Assembly (NCBI GenBank): GCA_026874595.1
Contig: CM049321.1
Coordinates: forward strand, 10,527,979 to 10,591,978
Source: Sipunculus nudus
Taxonomy: Eukaryota; Annelida; Sipuncula; Golfingiida; Sipunculidae
DNA: 64,000 bases
Direction: 5' to 3'
Both the position numbers and the translations under genes were made by a program. Positions 1 through 11,130 of this stretch are shown one piece after another (within the stretch, counting starts at the first letter, position 1; each line of letters opens with the position of its first letter). The notes beneath the pieces were generated by a model, which ran no database searches, was not told the origin of the DNA, and saw nothing but the letters and a program-made list of their open reading frames with translations.

Positions 1-795
1 ATGATGATAATGATGATGATGACGACGACGATGGCGGCGATGATGATGGTGATGGAGGTGATGATGACGACAGCGATCATGATGATGATGACGATGATGA
101 CGACGATGACGACGATGGCGGCGATGATGATGGTGATGGTGGTGATGATGACGACAGCGATCATGATGATGATGATGACGATGATGACGACGATGACGAC
201 GACGATAGCGGCGATGATGATGGTGATTGTGGTGGTGATGATGACGACGACAGTGATGATGACGATGATGATGACGATGATGATGATGATGATGGTGGTG
301 GTGATGATGACGACAGCGATCATGATGATGATGATGATGATGATGACGACGATGACGACGATGGCGGCGATAATGATGGTGATGGTGGTGATGATGACGA
401 CAGCGATCATGATGATGATGACGATGATGACGACGACGACGATAGCGGCGATGATGATGGTGATTGTGGTGGTGATGATGACGACGACAGTGATGATGAC
501 GATGATGATGACGATGATGATGATGATGATGAGGACGACGACGACTGTGATGATGACGATGACGATAAAGCAGATGGTTATTATGATGGTGGTAGCGATG
601 ATGATAATTATGATAATAACGACGACGACGACGACGGGAACGATGATGATGATAATGATGACAACGATGTCGACGATGATAATTTTGATGATGGTGGCAA
701 TGACGATGATGATGACGACAATGACAACAGTGATGATGATGCGTTTGAAGAATATGGTAATACATGACAATGATGATGATGGAACCCTATCCTAG
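1..795. repeat. GAT/GAC-derived complex tandem array
   Basis: The whole stretch is built from GAT and GAC trinucleotides with interspersed GGT/GGC, AGC, CAT and AAT. Longer blocks recur: a block of the type GGCGGCGATGATGATGGTGA followed by GATGACGACAGCGATCAT appears at about 50-90, 115-170 and 360-410, and a second type with AGCGGC...GATTGTGGTGGT appears at about 205-260 and 440-490. So it is a higher-order array rather than a simple microsatellite. From about 540 to 765 the pattern becomes irregular but keeps the three-base phase. The array is cut by the left edge. Shorter GAT-like tracts recur at 14616-14835 and 33010-33112, so such arrays are normal in this genome. Confidence 0.9.
3..767 (+). 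CDS. Possible 3' part of an Asp-rich acidic protein (partial, uncertain)
   Basis: Reading the array from base 3 gives about 254 codons with no stop up to TGA at 765-767. The product is dominated by Asp, with Gly, Ser, Asn and single His, Cys and Tyr residues, in repeating blocks such as GGDDDGDGGDDDDSDHDDD. After about residue 180 the repeat dissolves into DKADGYYDGG-type sequence, still acidic, and ends AFEEYGNT. No methionine occurs in this frame, so the start would lie left of the window or in another exon. Highly acidic poly-Asp proteins are known among calcium-binding and mollusc shell-matrix proteins (aspein, Asprich), so a real exon is conceivable. Against it, GAY repeats rarely mutate to a stop in this frame, and the overlapping Met/Thr frame is open too. 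Treat as a hypothesis. Confidence 0.25.
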   Translation, partial: DDNDDDDDDDGGDDDGDGGDDDDSDHDDDDDDDDDDDDGGDDDGDGGDDDDSDHDDDDDDDDDDDDDDSGDDDGDCGGDDDDDSDDDDDDDDDDDDDGGGDDDDSDHDDDDDDDDDDDDDGGDNDGDGGDDDDSDHDDDDDDDDDDDSGDDDGDCGGDDDDDSDDDDDDDDDDDDDEDDDDCDDDDDDKADGYYDGGSDDDNYDNNDDDDDGNDDDDNDDNDVDDDNFDDGGNDDDDDDNDNSDDDAFEEYGNT

Positions 796-2520
796 CTGGT
801 GGTCAGTTAATGAAAACGTCAAGGGTAGCGGTGAAGATGGCGCTGTGGTGATGAACGAACATGAGCAAAATTATGATGGATTGGCTCCCTGACGATAATA
901 GCGGTTGTGTAATAAAACCCCGCACGCTATACCTCGGGGTGCATGCCCGCTCCGTGAGGATCTGAGGACTGTGGCCCATCGTGAGAACAGTTACCTCTAT
1001 AGGAATCCTTCCATGCACTCATAATGGGGGTTTATGACCGTTCTATATAGTTTTTAACTCATGAGAAACGTACCGAGCCCCGTCTCCCAACCGCTATTAC
1101 AGATTTCTATCTGCATTTTCGTGACACCCCCTCAATAACTATCCCTGGAAGTTGATAGATTGCGATCTGAATTAATCTGTAATTTCTTAATAAAGACAGG
1201 GACACCAGTAGCTGGCCGGCGTAATTGTCCTTAGACACGCCATAACTGGTGCTTTTTTCGCAATTCTCTCATAAAATCATATTAGCGAAATCTCCCTGTG
1301 CTTACCGGCCAATAACTGTAATTAAAATTTACCTGATAATTAAAAGATTTCTCGGTAGGCGTTTCCCAATTTACGTCTTGGTTAGACATAGGCTTCGAAA
1401 CTAAATGCAAACACAAAGGCCAGCTCTACCTGCTGGTGCGAACTTCATATTTAATTATTTTCTTTGCCTTAGGTTTTGTCACTCAGGGTGTCAATTAAGA
1501 TGAGAAGATGATAATTATCGCAGCAGAGGAACTTTATTGAGCATGAAACATGTTTTTAACCGGTCTCGCCTTCCTTTCTTCGGTGCGTGGCCGCAGACAG
1601 AGAGAAGATAACAGAGTATTAGACGAAGTTACGCAGTCCGGTTCAGGTCATGCTGAGCTGGCCGCTCCGTCCCCGCCCAAGTTTCGGATGACGCTTTCAC
1701 TTCAATCTGGTCCGGTGTTAGCTTCGCGTAAACCTTCGTTTGATCATAATTATTTCAAAAGGAATTCTTGACAATTAATGTATTAACATGTACATTTTAT
1801 GTTAATTTGCTGGAACTGACTTTATGAAAGGTGCAACGCAATTTTGATGACACACACATAAGAAATTAAAAAAAATAATACAATTCAGATTCAGAAAAAA
1901 AATTCTTATCATTACAACATAAATGAAATTAGCATACATAAAAGTTATAAACTTAAAAACTTTGAAAAAAATGAATGTAAATAATTTTTAGTCTGTACAA
2001 AATAATGTTAAGGCTCAAATTTGTTACCAAGGTGTATATATATCGTTTCTCAATCCTACAAGAGCAAGAATGCTTATGTCGTTTCCTAATACAGTTCAAG
2101 TTCTTCAGAAAATTATACCATACAGCAAAGACTGGTGGCGGTGATAGCCATTCGAATTGGATTCGTGACATTATTGTGAAATTATTAATTGGGTTGGTAT
2201 GAATGTGTTTTCTTACTCGGACATTACAAAGATAAAAAAACAGAAATAGAACAGAATAGGTTTGGAACTCAGAGAAGAATAATAAAAAAGAGCATTTCAT
2301 ACAAATCTGTCAATAATATACATACATACGCCTTTGTAAATTTGTATGCGCGCACACGTATATATTTTCGCACATACATAAATAAATATATACATGCATG
2401 CATATATAGAAAAACAAACACATAACACTTGTGCAGAGATAAAACGCATATACCGATATGCATTAAATTAATAAGCAAAACAGAGACATGCATATAAAAA
2501 TAGAACATAATACGTTTGTA
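796..2520. other. Intergenic, no supported gene
   Basis: 796-1780 has mixed composition with scattered TAAT homeodomain cores but no coding-like frame. From 1780 onward it is AT-rich, with A-tracts near 1865-1890 and ATACA/CATAC-rich sequence at 2310-2420. Open frames here are short and lack any recognisable protein pattern. Confidence 0.6.
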
Positions 2521-2830
2521 TATGATACCCCCTACGATGACCTAACGTTTAACGCCCCTGTCGGCGGTGCATGCGCGTCACGTGTCACGTGAAATCCGAC
2601 ACGGCTGTCTATATCAAGTTGAGCGCGTGAATGACGCTCATATCCGCGAGACCGCACGAACAGAGCGTGAATTCAATATTGATCCTTCAAATAGAGGCGA
2701 CCTTTAGATCACAAGTTCAACAAAACTCACAGCGACACCAGTCCAGAACTGCGTGGTTTTATCAGCCCTGAAAGCTAGCTCCGACGAGAGAAGAAAACAG
2801 GGAATTGATAAAGTAATTATGGCTAATTAT
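2521..2830. promoter_or_regulatory. GC-richer island with paired CACGTG E-boxes
   Basis: A compositionally distinct, non-repetitive block inside AT-rich DNA. Two CACGTG sites lie one base apart at 2579-2584 and 2586-2591, forming TCACGTGTCACGTGA, a near palindrome. CACGTG is bound by bHLH factors such as USF, Myc/Max and Hairy-type proteins. No coding frame is convincing, so a cis-regulatory role is inferred from composition and sites only. Confidence 0.4.
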
Positions 2831-4010
2831 GGTATAATTTCCTGTTATTTGCAGCCGTTGTGAATTGTATGAATAAAACATGGCATGGAAATAAAGGGAA
2901 AATGGTAATCAATAATACCAGTCCTCCTGTCTCCTGTGATCGAGTTCTCTCCTGATGATTCTATCCTAAAACTGCCGAACAATTGATATTTCATACCCGG
3001 AAAGGTAGGGCTAATGTTTAATATAATGTATGACATGTGTAAAATAATATTGAAAATGCGTGAAAAGATTATATAAAGTGAATGCGTTATACATTGAATG
3101 CTCTGTTTTTTTGTTCAACGTCCATATAAGCAAATTAACCAAATAAAACACATGCACAAACACACACAACATCACAGACAAATATATTTATATATAAACA
3201 TGTGTATATGTATATGCATGTATAAACTGTTTTGCGACTACACTGCGTTCTTTCGTACAACAGTTTGTATAACACTTACTGTCTGATTTTAACTGATGAA
3301 TACTTGTCTTTTTGTATGCAACAATATATATACTTCATTCTTATACATATATTATAAAGCTAAAAAATGTGTCCAGTTTTATTCGTAAACAATTATTCAA
3401 TAATGTCATCTTATAATTTATTTTCATTCGCTTTACACCTGTATTTTAACATTTCCATTACTTGAAGTTATGGTCCATCATTTAAAATCTAAACTTTAGT
3501 ATCAATGTTTTTTTTGTTATTATTGTAACATGTATAAGTAATCATACATTTTATTTTATTAATAATTTATTGATAAGTGTATTCTCGTCAATGATAATAT
3601 GTTAATGTGAAGATCATAATTGATATAACATCATTGTTTCATTACCATCAGACATATTCTTCAACGCTATAAAGTATAAATATGAATAAATATATTAAAC
3701 GAATATTATATCAAACTTATATTTATATACTACTGATAAACAAATCAACTATTTGATCACTCCGAAAAAGTTATACCTTATTAAATTTTATAATATTATT
3801 ATGATAATCGTTTGAGATATACCACAGCAATTTTATATAAGAAAGTTAAATAATATATTCATTATGATAAAAAATATGTTATAACATAATTGTATTTCCA
3901 TTTGTAGTGTGAATGAAACAGCAAGACGACCCTTAACACGGTTATGTTATTTGCCCGTATTCAGCATATATATACAGATCATCTTTTATTAAATTTAGGA
4001 GGCCTATATG
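2831..4010. other. AT-rich intergenic DNA
   Basis: Very AT-rich with TATATA and CACACA words near 3150-3220 and many poly-T/poly-A runs. I see no gene, repeat family or clear element. Confidence 0.6.
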
Positions 4011-4230
4011 ACGTTAGTGCACCGATATGTGTACTATAAGTAAGCTGGTCAAACAATCAAATTCATCCGCGCGGAACAAATATGCAAATTCCTCGTCGTC
4101 AACGCATAACAATCACTGTCACATCAAATAGTGTCGTCTGCCAGACGTCAACAATCCAATGAATGCCTGTCAGTCAGACGTTGTCAAATCAAAGTCGGCC
4201 CCAAGTCTTCCTCGCCCTGCATAACAGTTA
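4011..4230. promoter_or_regulatory. Island with POU octamer and Smad-type palindrome
   Basis: Contains AACAAATATGCAAAT with the octamer ATGCAAAT at 4082-4089, next to a GTCTGCCAGAC palindrome near 4137-4147 (two inverted GTCT Smad half sites) and a further CAGTCAGACG. The block is non-repetitive and GC-richer than its flanks. A developmental enhancer is the inference. Confidence 0.4.
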
Positions 4231-4564
4231 CACATATTTCTAAAGGCATTGTATGTTTATATCTTTGATCTTTACGGCCCATTATTATCGGGTGGTTCTG
4301 TCTTTATAAAGTGTTTGCTGTTAGTGACCTCGGGTCTTGAAGCCAAGTGTCAGCGTAAGACGGTTATAATTATTATTTTTTGTATAATATTTTATATAAG
4401 GAGCCGAGAGCTAACGCTGAGTTGTATAGATATTATCATATCGGGTCGATTGTCCAATAAACCTTGTAACACGAGCTCCAGTGCAAACACCCTCGATTTT
4501 CCTCCAGTTGTAATGTCAATATAAAACAAACTCTCGTTATATACATGCATTTTGGGTTCATATT

Positions 4565-4565
<1 letters not shown>

Positions 4566-4620
<55 letters not shown>

Positions 4621-4630
4621 TAATAATAAT
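4566..4630. repeat. (TAA)n microsatellite
   Basis: About twenty TAA units, with one imperfection near 4616. Confidence 0.95.
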
Positions 4631-4675
4631 ATTTATAATAATCAAAATAATAATATACATGTATGTTATTAATAA

Positions 4676-4679
<4 letters not shown>

Positions 4680-4714
<35 letters not shown>
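4680..4714. repeat. (TA)n microsatellite
   Basis: Uninterrupted TA dinucleotides, about 17 copies. Confidence 0.95.
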
Positions 4715-4720
<6 letters not shown>

Positions 4721-5167
4721 TTAGCAATAACCTTTTTATAATTACTATAAATGACAGGTGCATAAGTTGTTTATTATTGAAAATGACACTCATGCCAGTT
4801 CATTAGTTTATCTTCGCGCATGCGCAAACAGACTCGTATATTATCAAAATTTCCGAATTCAGCAGTATTTCAACAGTGTCATAGAAGTATGGTGCATGAT
4901 AATAAAAGAAGAGGCATGCACATCTAGAACTAAAACATTCAAGAAGTTTTAATGATAATAATTGATGTCTTCTTGTTAATTCAGAAGAATTTGATATAGA
5001 CAGAAAGATGAGATATATGAGAAAATACCGGCTGTCACTGCGTCGAATTCGACCGCCAGACTATTTCCTTGTAAACTAATTATACTGTCCAAACGCTATA
5101 TAGAATTCCTCAAACATTATTGTGAAATAGCACCTGCAATACCATTGGAAGCACTGATGTGTAATTA

Positions 5168-5200
5168 CACCATGACGTCATATTATGTGATGTCATGGTG
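5168..5200. promoter_or_regulatory. Inverted repeat carrying a full CRE
   Basis: CACCATGACGTCA (5168-5180) and TGATGTCATGGTG (5188-5200) are inverted arms of 13 bp with one mismatch around a 7-nt spacer. The left arm contains the perfect CRE TGACGTCA at 5173-5180, the right arm a one-base variant. It could bind CREB/ATF/AP-1 dimers or be the core of a small hairpin. Confidence 0.6.
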
Positions 5201-5880
5201 CCAACCATTTGTCGGTAAAGCGGATGCCACGCATGCGCACATGCATGATAACTTAAAAATGTATATTATGCCTTCCATATATAAATAGTACATATCAAAA
5301 GAAGCGGTTTTTTCACTTTTTAAACTTTTTCTTTGGCTTTTATACAGCTCAGTCGACATGTTCTAATTCTATATTTACGTATAATAAAAACCACTAAACA
5401 AAACAGCAAATAATAATAATAGAAAGAAGAAGAAGAAAAAAAAAGAAGAAATTTATTATTTTTAACATTTCTATGATACTGATTGGAGAGTCGTCAACCA
5501 TCTCTTAATACTCTCAGATACATGCAGAAACCCACGAAAGTACAATACACATAATAACAATAATTACCAAAATCTATGGTACACATCAGTGACAATAGCA
5601 TGGCGTGAACTATACGGAGTAAACCACTCACACGGTATACCTCGGCGTCCAAATGTCCAGGCCAAGTGTCGTTCCCAGCCTCCGAAGGGACATTCGTGTG
5701 ACCGCAAAATTCCTCCGAGATGCTACAAACTAAGGCAAAGCCTCATCCCCGCATCTAAATGTTTTGTCGTGGTCTTATTAAGCTGGTACAGCGCTGAGAA
5801 AGGACATTACCAGTAATTCTCATGGTCGTCTTGTAGAGGCAGCACCGCGCTCCATAATTCTCCTCACGCTATCAATTATA
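5201..5880. other. Mixed intergenic DNA with GC-richer island 5580-5880
   Basis: 5270-5580 is AT-rich with a purine tract AGAAGAAGAAG near 5426. 5580-5880 is GC-richer and non-repetitive. A frame of about 75 codons exists there but lacks any recognisable motif; I read the block as possible non-coding regulatory DNA. Confidence 0.4.
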
Positions 5881-6472
5881 TGATGAGGTTTCATCGATAA
5901 AATTCGACAGATTGAACTATTCAGCTAATTTATTATATATATAACCGTGTTTAATATAGGTATATGGATGAAAATAAAATGTTTTCTTTTCAGCATGCCA
6001 TTCTATAAACTGCCAAGCTTCACTTGGGAAAATCATGCATTTAAGGGGTTTGTTAGATAATTTTTGTACTAACGGTCATTGAAATTGGTAAATTCCACCT
6101 GCATGCATGTGCACGTCCTTCTTGTAACATTATGGAAATATTAATTCTTTATTTTGATTTATTAACCCTGCGCAAAAGTGAGAGTTTTTTTTTATAAATT
6201 TACAATTATACCCTAGATTGTAATCCTTGTAACACGTAAATATACCAACCAACTAACTTAATACATGATTAAAACAAAAGAACATTGTATTTGGATTAAT
6301 TTTTGGAAAACAATATAATTTACCCTACTTGACCTTTGACAATGAAATTTGATATTAATTTTAAAATATTCAAATTCACCAGTAATATAACAGTTAAACC
6401 TCAATAATGCTCAGGTTTTCTGGCATACAAAAATAAGATATTTTTTCCTCTCACATGTCTTCTGATTTTTGC

Positions 6473-6476
<4 letters not shown>

Positions 6477-6520
<44 letters not shown>
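6477..6520. repeat. (TA)n microsatellite
   Basis: Uninterrupted TA array, 44 nt. Confidence 0.95.
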
Positions 6521-6523
<3 letters not shown>

Positions 6524-6910
6524 GCATAAAAGAAAATCGCTTGTGGTTATGGATACCGAAATGGTAATATTTACTTTATGATTTTGTTTACAAATCACCT
6601 TTTGACTTTGAATGTAACCATGCCAAATGTAGTAAACAACACAACATCAACTCATTTTGAAACGTCCAAAAAACCTTATTTCTGCCATTTTACATCTGAC
6701 TGGAAGCAAAGACTAAATTAAACTTAAATGCGTCCCTATATTTAACAAAAGACCCAACATTAAATGGATAACTTTTATCTTATTTCAGGATATCCTTTTT
6801 ATTCATCATATATATTCCATGAGTTCCATTCAGCATATAAAAATACCTCATCATTAAGGTAAATGTTGTAATTAATTATAAACATAGGTGTAAATAAAAT
6901 GTGATCACAT

Positions 6911-6946
6911 TTGACCTTTTGACCTTTAACTGTGACCTTGATGGTC
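6911..6946. promoter_or_regulatory. Three TGACCT nuclear-receptor half sites
   Basis: TGACCT occurs at 6912-6917, 6920-6925 and 6933-6938, all in the same orientation. The first pair is spaced by 2 nt (a DR2 of AGGTCA on the minus strand). This could be a receptor site, or simply the TTGACCTT words common in invertebrate repeats. Confidence 0.35.
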
Positions 6947-7469
6947 GAATGCGTCCTTGGCTACCGGATGATTCTGTTATAACCTAAGTTGGACAATTGT
7001 GATACTGTCTGGGCCGGTTGCCAGCCATGAACACAAAATGTTATCCAAAGTCACATTAAAAATTGCAGGTAGTTAGCATGTCGTCTTACTAGTTCTATAG
7101 TATATTAAGCGCTATTTCAAGATACGTTCACTGATAAAAAAAAAGTTATCGGGAGCATTATATAGGTTATCATTCCTGGGCATCATTTTTTTATGCATGC
7201 ATGCGGTGCAGGGTTTGCGTCCCCACATCGGGCGTCTTTTTCATTTGACATACATGTATTTGTTATTTCTATCACTTGTACCTTTTGATGTTGATAAGTT
7301 GATAACTAGATAAGGATCACATTTTCACGGTGCTTCATTAAGTCATAGCTGATATAGAATAAAGGGAAAGCAAAAAACAAAAATACAAAAGGTACGATAC
7401 TTATATGTAGATAGTGTTCTTCCATTTTCTGTACGTTTGTTATTGTTCCCAAGTAAAAAAAATTACGTT

Positions 7470-7490
7470 TATATATATATATATATATAT

Positions 7491-7522
<32 letters not shown>
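7470..7522. repeat. (TA)n microsatellite, one interruption
   Basis: TA array interrupted by a G near 7492. Confidence 0.95.
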
Positions 7523-7527
<5 letters not shown>

Positions 7528-7860
7528 GACAATGCAAATGCGAAAACGACATTTTCAAAGCTGTTGCATTTACATTTGTATATACCTTTGTCCCGATACA
7601 AACCTGAATTGCACACAATGATATCATGAATACTGTTAAAATGCAAATAGTAAAAATATTGTTCATGTGGAGCATATATAGTTCACAATTGCTCATGTAT
7701 AACCTAGATACGTCTCTATAATGAATGCAGTATGGATTCCCAAACCGTCAGAATACAAAACTTCCTATTTTATTTCTTTACTAAAGTGTCATATTTCAAA
7801 TTTCATTTTGAATTTTGAAGCATTTTGAAGGATTTACTACATAAACCTTAACAACACATG

Positions 7861-8560
7861 TAGTGTGTATATGCATGCTGGGCTGGCATTGAAGCTTTGC
7901 ATGTAGTTCTGTAGCTTGCTGGTTTAGCGTGTCTGGAGTTAGATGAGACTCCTTTTTGGTGAGAGTAACATTTTTCTTTATTCTCATAGCACTGTAATCC
8001 GGGGCATTAGCGGCCATCTCCGGTCGGCCTGAACGAGACGGAGCCGGTCCCGGGGTGAACCAATCAGGTCTGAAGATCTCCCAATTGTGGCCAAATCTCC
8101 CCATCACTCGCAATCAGGAGGAATCACGTATTTGACAAGTTCCGACGCATGTTCGCTCAACTAGCCACTTAAGGTGGAAACTCGCCTTGGTAATGATAGA
8201 AAATTGTAGAAAATCGTCCCTGGTCCTCTCTGAGGGCCTCATGTTTCCCCGCATTCTATATTGCCTTCGCTTACTAATCGTTGGCAATTTGCCTTCGATC
8301 GCATAATAGCGGCAATTTTCCCGGAGTCATAATGTCCATTTATAGCTACCAGATGGGGTTATTAATTTGCCGTTGATGATAATGGTGGACCGCGCCGGGC
8401 CCGACCCCCTCCGTCCCAGTATCCTTCTCACACGCCCTTCTCCCCTCCCCTCCCCCCGGGCCGCCTGAAGGAACGCACTGCCAGGGAGGGGCGGGGTGGG
8501 TCCGTATAAATACACGCTTCTTTCGATGGATTCTCGCCCCCTGGTTCACGACTTACTTAT
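7861..8560. promoter_or_regulatory. GC-rich island
   Basis: The longest GC-rich non-repetitive block in the left third, with CGG/CCG-rich sequence at 8020-8060 and 8390-8500. It ends in a GC box plus TATA box (listed next). Frames on both strands are open for 60-100 codons but show no domain or codon pattern I trust. Confidence 0.45.
8488..8512 (+). promoter_or_regulatory. GC box followed by TATA box
   Basis: GGGGCGGGG at 8488-8496 is followed 8 bp later by TATAAATA at 8505-8512, the arrangement of a plus-strand core promoter. A start site would be expected near 8537. The downstream frame (start 8496 or 8526, to 8717) has no recognisable protein, so a non-coding transcript or an enhancer with Sp-class and TATA/Cdx-like sites are alternatives. 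Confidence 0.4.
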
Positions 8561-9830
8561 ACATAGCATGTTTATAGTCCGTGAGAACGCCCGCTACAGC
8601 TGGAGCTTCTGTATCATATATGTTAACACTTCTCCAGTTAATTTTCACAAACCTTCACGGACACTTTTATATAGGATATCCCGTTCATTAGCATACAATA
8701 AACCGTCTTCAGTATAATGAATTACGAATTATCGTTTACAGTCACACAACCAAAGATATGGAGGACAAAAAAGGGTTTTAATGTTTGGGCGGTTCCAGTT
8801 GATACAGTAAAGCCTTGGAATTATGACCACAAACGGGACCACGATAAAATGGTCGCATTTATACGAGGTGGAACTTCTACATTTCATATGTATGTTTTTT
8901 TTTCTTGAGGCAATGTATAACCAAAAGATTAACCAAGAAAAACATATATGGGACAAACACAAACCGACGGACTGCATGAGGTCGTCATGCATGTACAAGA
9001 CATCTTGGCAAGCACGGAGGGGAGGGAATGAAGTTTTCTTCAATATTTATACACTACCCCCTGAAGTCTATATTTTTTAACTTTGTTTTAAACTTATAAA
9101 TAATATTAGGGTGTATATTTTCATATATATGTTTATCATTTTCGGAGAAAATTAATGACCACTAGCGTGATTGTGTGTGCGTATCTGGTCAAATATATAG
9201 GCCATGATAAAGAACTTATTGGTGATATGCATGCATGATTTAACCATATATATATATACCCTTGCAACTGGGACATATATAAGATGCAAAAGATCCAGAG
9301 GTTAAACGGGGTTTCTATAATTCTTTATCTATATACCCTTATCTTGGCTGTATCATCATCATGAATTTAATATAGACAGGGATTTTTCATTTTACAGACA
9401 TTGACTCAGAAGATGTCATATTCGAATTATGTTAATTTATGCTGCCATTTTCCGCATGAATTATATCTGATGTCAAGTCATGTTCTGCATTATTAACATT
9501 AAGATGATATGATCAGATGCCATTAAATATGTCATTGATTACAGCTATATTAATTGCCACCCTGGTGCAATACAGGTTTACACGATAATTTTAAATATTA
9601 AAATGTTGATAAAATTAGACCAATTAAACAAAAAAAAAACTAGGCCATCAACGGGAGTGACGAAAAGTGATAAAAAACTTTTTTTTTGTAACTGACTCTA
9701 GAATTATTTTTATAAAAGTAGGAAACTGCGTAGGAATGATTCAGAAGTAGAATTCTAAATTTTTAAATCTGTTTCATTGTTGTGCAGGTGGGCGGTCAGT
9801 CTGTATATAATTGGACAAAGTGTATACAAA
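8561..9830. other. Intergenic, no supported gene
   Basis: 8561-9010 is of mixed composition; 9010-9830 is AT-rich with short A and T runs and an ATATAT tract near 9245. An extended GCATGCAT word sits at 9227-9237. No gene seen. Confidence 0.55.
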
Positions 9831-10350
9831 GCAATGTGAGAGGTGCAGGGTAAGGATTGTGAGCACATCTTATTTACCTGATCCGCCCGAGGGTCCGTTC
9901 TCTGTAACCCCACGTAACGTTCCTGCAGCGGACATAACTGCCGGTCAGGGGGCGTGGTCAGCTTGAGGTCTTATAAATGCACCGATCAGTTATCAAAGAC
10001 CAAGACACTGTTAATTATTGCTGTCCTGGCGGAGGGCCCCGCGCCCCGGGTGGACCATACTCTTAGTCTACGTGACACCAAAACAGCGATAATCACACGG
10101 CAGTTCGTATAATAACTGATTGCGTGGTCGGATTTCACGGCGGTGAAGGTTTGAAATAGGACTTCGCACGTTTCTCCCTCCCTGAGACGCTGATGATACA
10201 ATTAAGCCCTATTTTGAGCCAGGTTAAGGTTTTAATTGAAACATCCCATGGGGTCACCAAGACGCGCATGCGTTACTTTCACTGTGGAAATTTGAATTCT
10301 CGTGCGTATGCGTATGACCCCCTCCCCCCCCCCCCCCCCCAACCCACCAC
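9831..10350. promoter_or_regulatory. GC-rich island with GC/KLF site and TATA
   Basis: GGGGGCGTGG (9948-9957), a good Sp/KLF/Egr-type site, precedes TATAAAT (9972-9978) by 14 bp. The block is otherwise CpG-containing unique sequence to about 10310. It repeats the layout seen at 8488-8512 and 48938-48966. Confidence 0.4.
10318..10340. repeat. Poly-C tract
   Basis: Run of C with one T at 10323, 17 uninterrupted C after it. Confidence 0.95.
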
Positions 10351-11130
10351 ATTCCATTATTTTTTCTCAAGAGAAAATAATTTCTTAAATGTAAATAGTG
10401 GATAAGATAGAGATGATTTAATATAACTAAATGATAATTGATGAATAGAGCAAATGTGAAAATGGCAAACGCCATTAAAATTATATAATGGTTCCCCTTC
10501 TCCTTGCAATAAACTTTCTTTGTTAATTTCTAAATAAATATCTTATATCATCGTAACGTTCTGACAAACAAGCTGTTCGGTCCGAAATCAGAAATCTTTT
10601 GAATTCTCCTGTATTTAAAAACAGCATGTATATCTTTTCTTTGCGCAGACGCGGAGATAAGATGTCAAGACAAGGAATTAAGACGACTGAATACCGCACA
10701 TGCACATTTTGGTGCATATTGTATACAAATATGCACAGGTTTATGTATATATATGCACACCCAAACGAAGCTTGCAATAATGAAACCGGAAAGGAGAAAA
10801 ATGCTGCATAAACCTTGCAACGCTTGATAGCGAAAAATTCAACAACAAAAATCTCAAATAACTCATGGCATATTCAGCTTGTGCTTCTGATATTGCAGGG
10901 ACTATTTTTTGTTAAAACTTTCTAAGTTTTTGTGGTTGATGACGCAGATCCAACCGCTTTTCTGACAGATTTCCATTTAACTTCAGAAGAAGAAGTCCGG
11001 TTCTTTTCCCATTTCGACTTTTTTCTTCGCTCCCGTTCTATCATACTTTTTTCTTTGGTTCGTTGTCATTTCCATCTACTATAAACTACTTCCTGAATAC
11101 AACGAGATGGAAATAATGATGAAACCGTCC
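10351..11130. other. Intergenic, no supported gene
   Basis: AT-rich to about 10860, then more mixed sequence with AGAAGAAG near 10987. No coding or repeat signal beyond short homopolymers. Confidence 0.55.

Larger units (their letters stand above)
4231..5030. other. AT-rich intergenic DNA with microsatellites
   Basis: Holds a (TAA)n tract and an (AT)n tract, listed separately, otherwise AT-rich unique sequence. The minus-strand frames here that read poly-Tyr/Leu/Ile are translations of those microsatellites. Confidence 0.6.
5881..7860. other. AT-rich intergenic DNA
   Basis: Mostly AT-rich with two (TA)n arrays and a TGACCT half-site cluster listed separately. 6600-7060 has slightly higher complexity and may be an old interspersed repeat, but I see no ends. 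POU octamers ATGCAAAT occur at 7532-7539 and 7641-7648. Confidence 0.55.

Noticed and set aside
1-795. Plus-strand Met/Thr-rich open frame of 264 codons
   Set aside because: It is the ATG/ACG phase of the GAT/GAC array; poly-Met protein of this kind is implausible.
4392-4793. Poly-Tyr/Leu/Ile minus frames
   Set aside because: Translations of (TAA)n and (TA)n tracts; the same applies at other TA arrays.
8496-8717. Protein gene downstream of the GC box/TATA at 8488-8512
   Set aside because: The 73-codon frame shows no protein-like pattern and overlaps the promoter elements.
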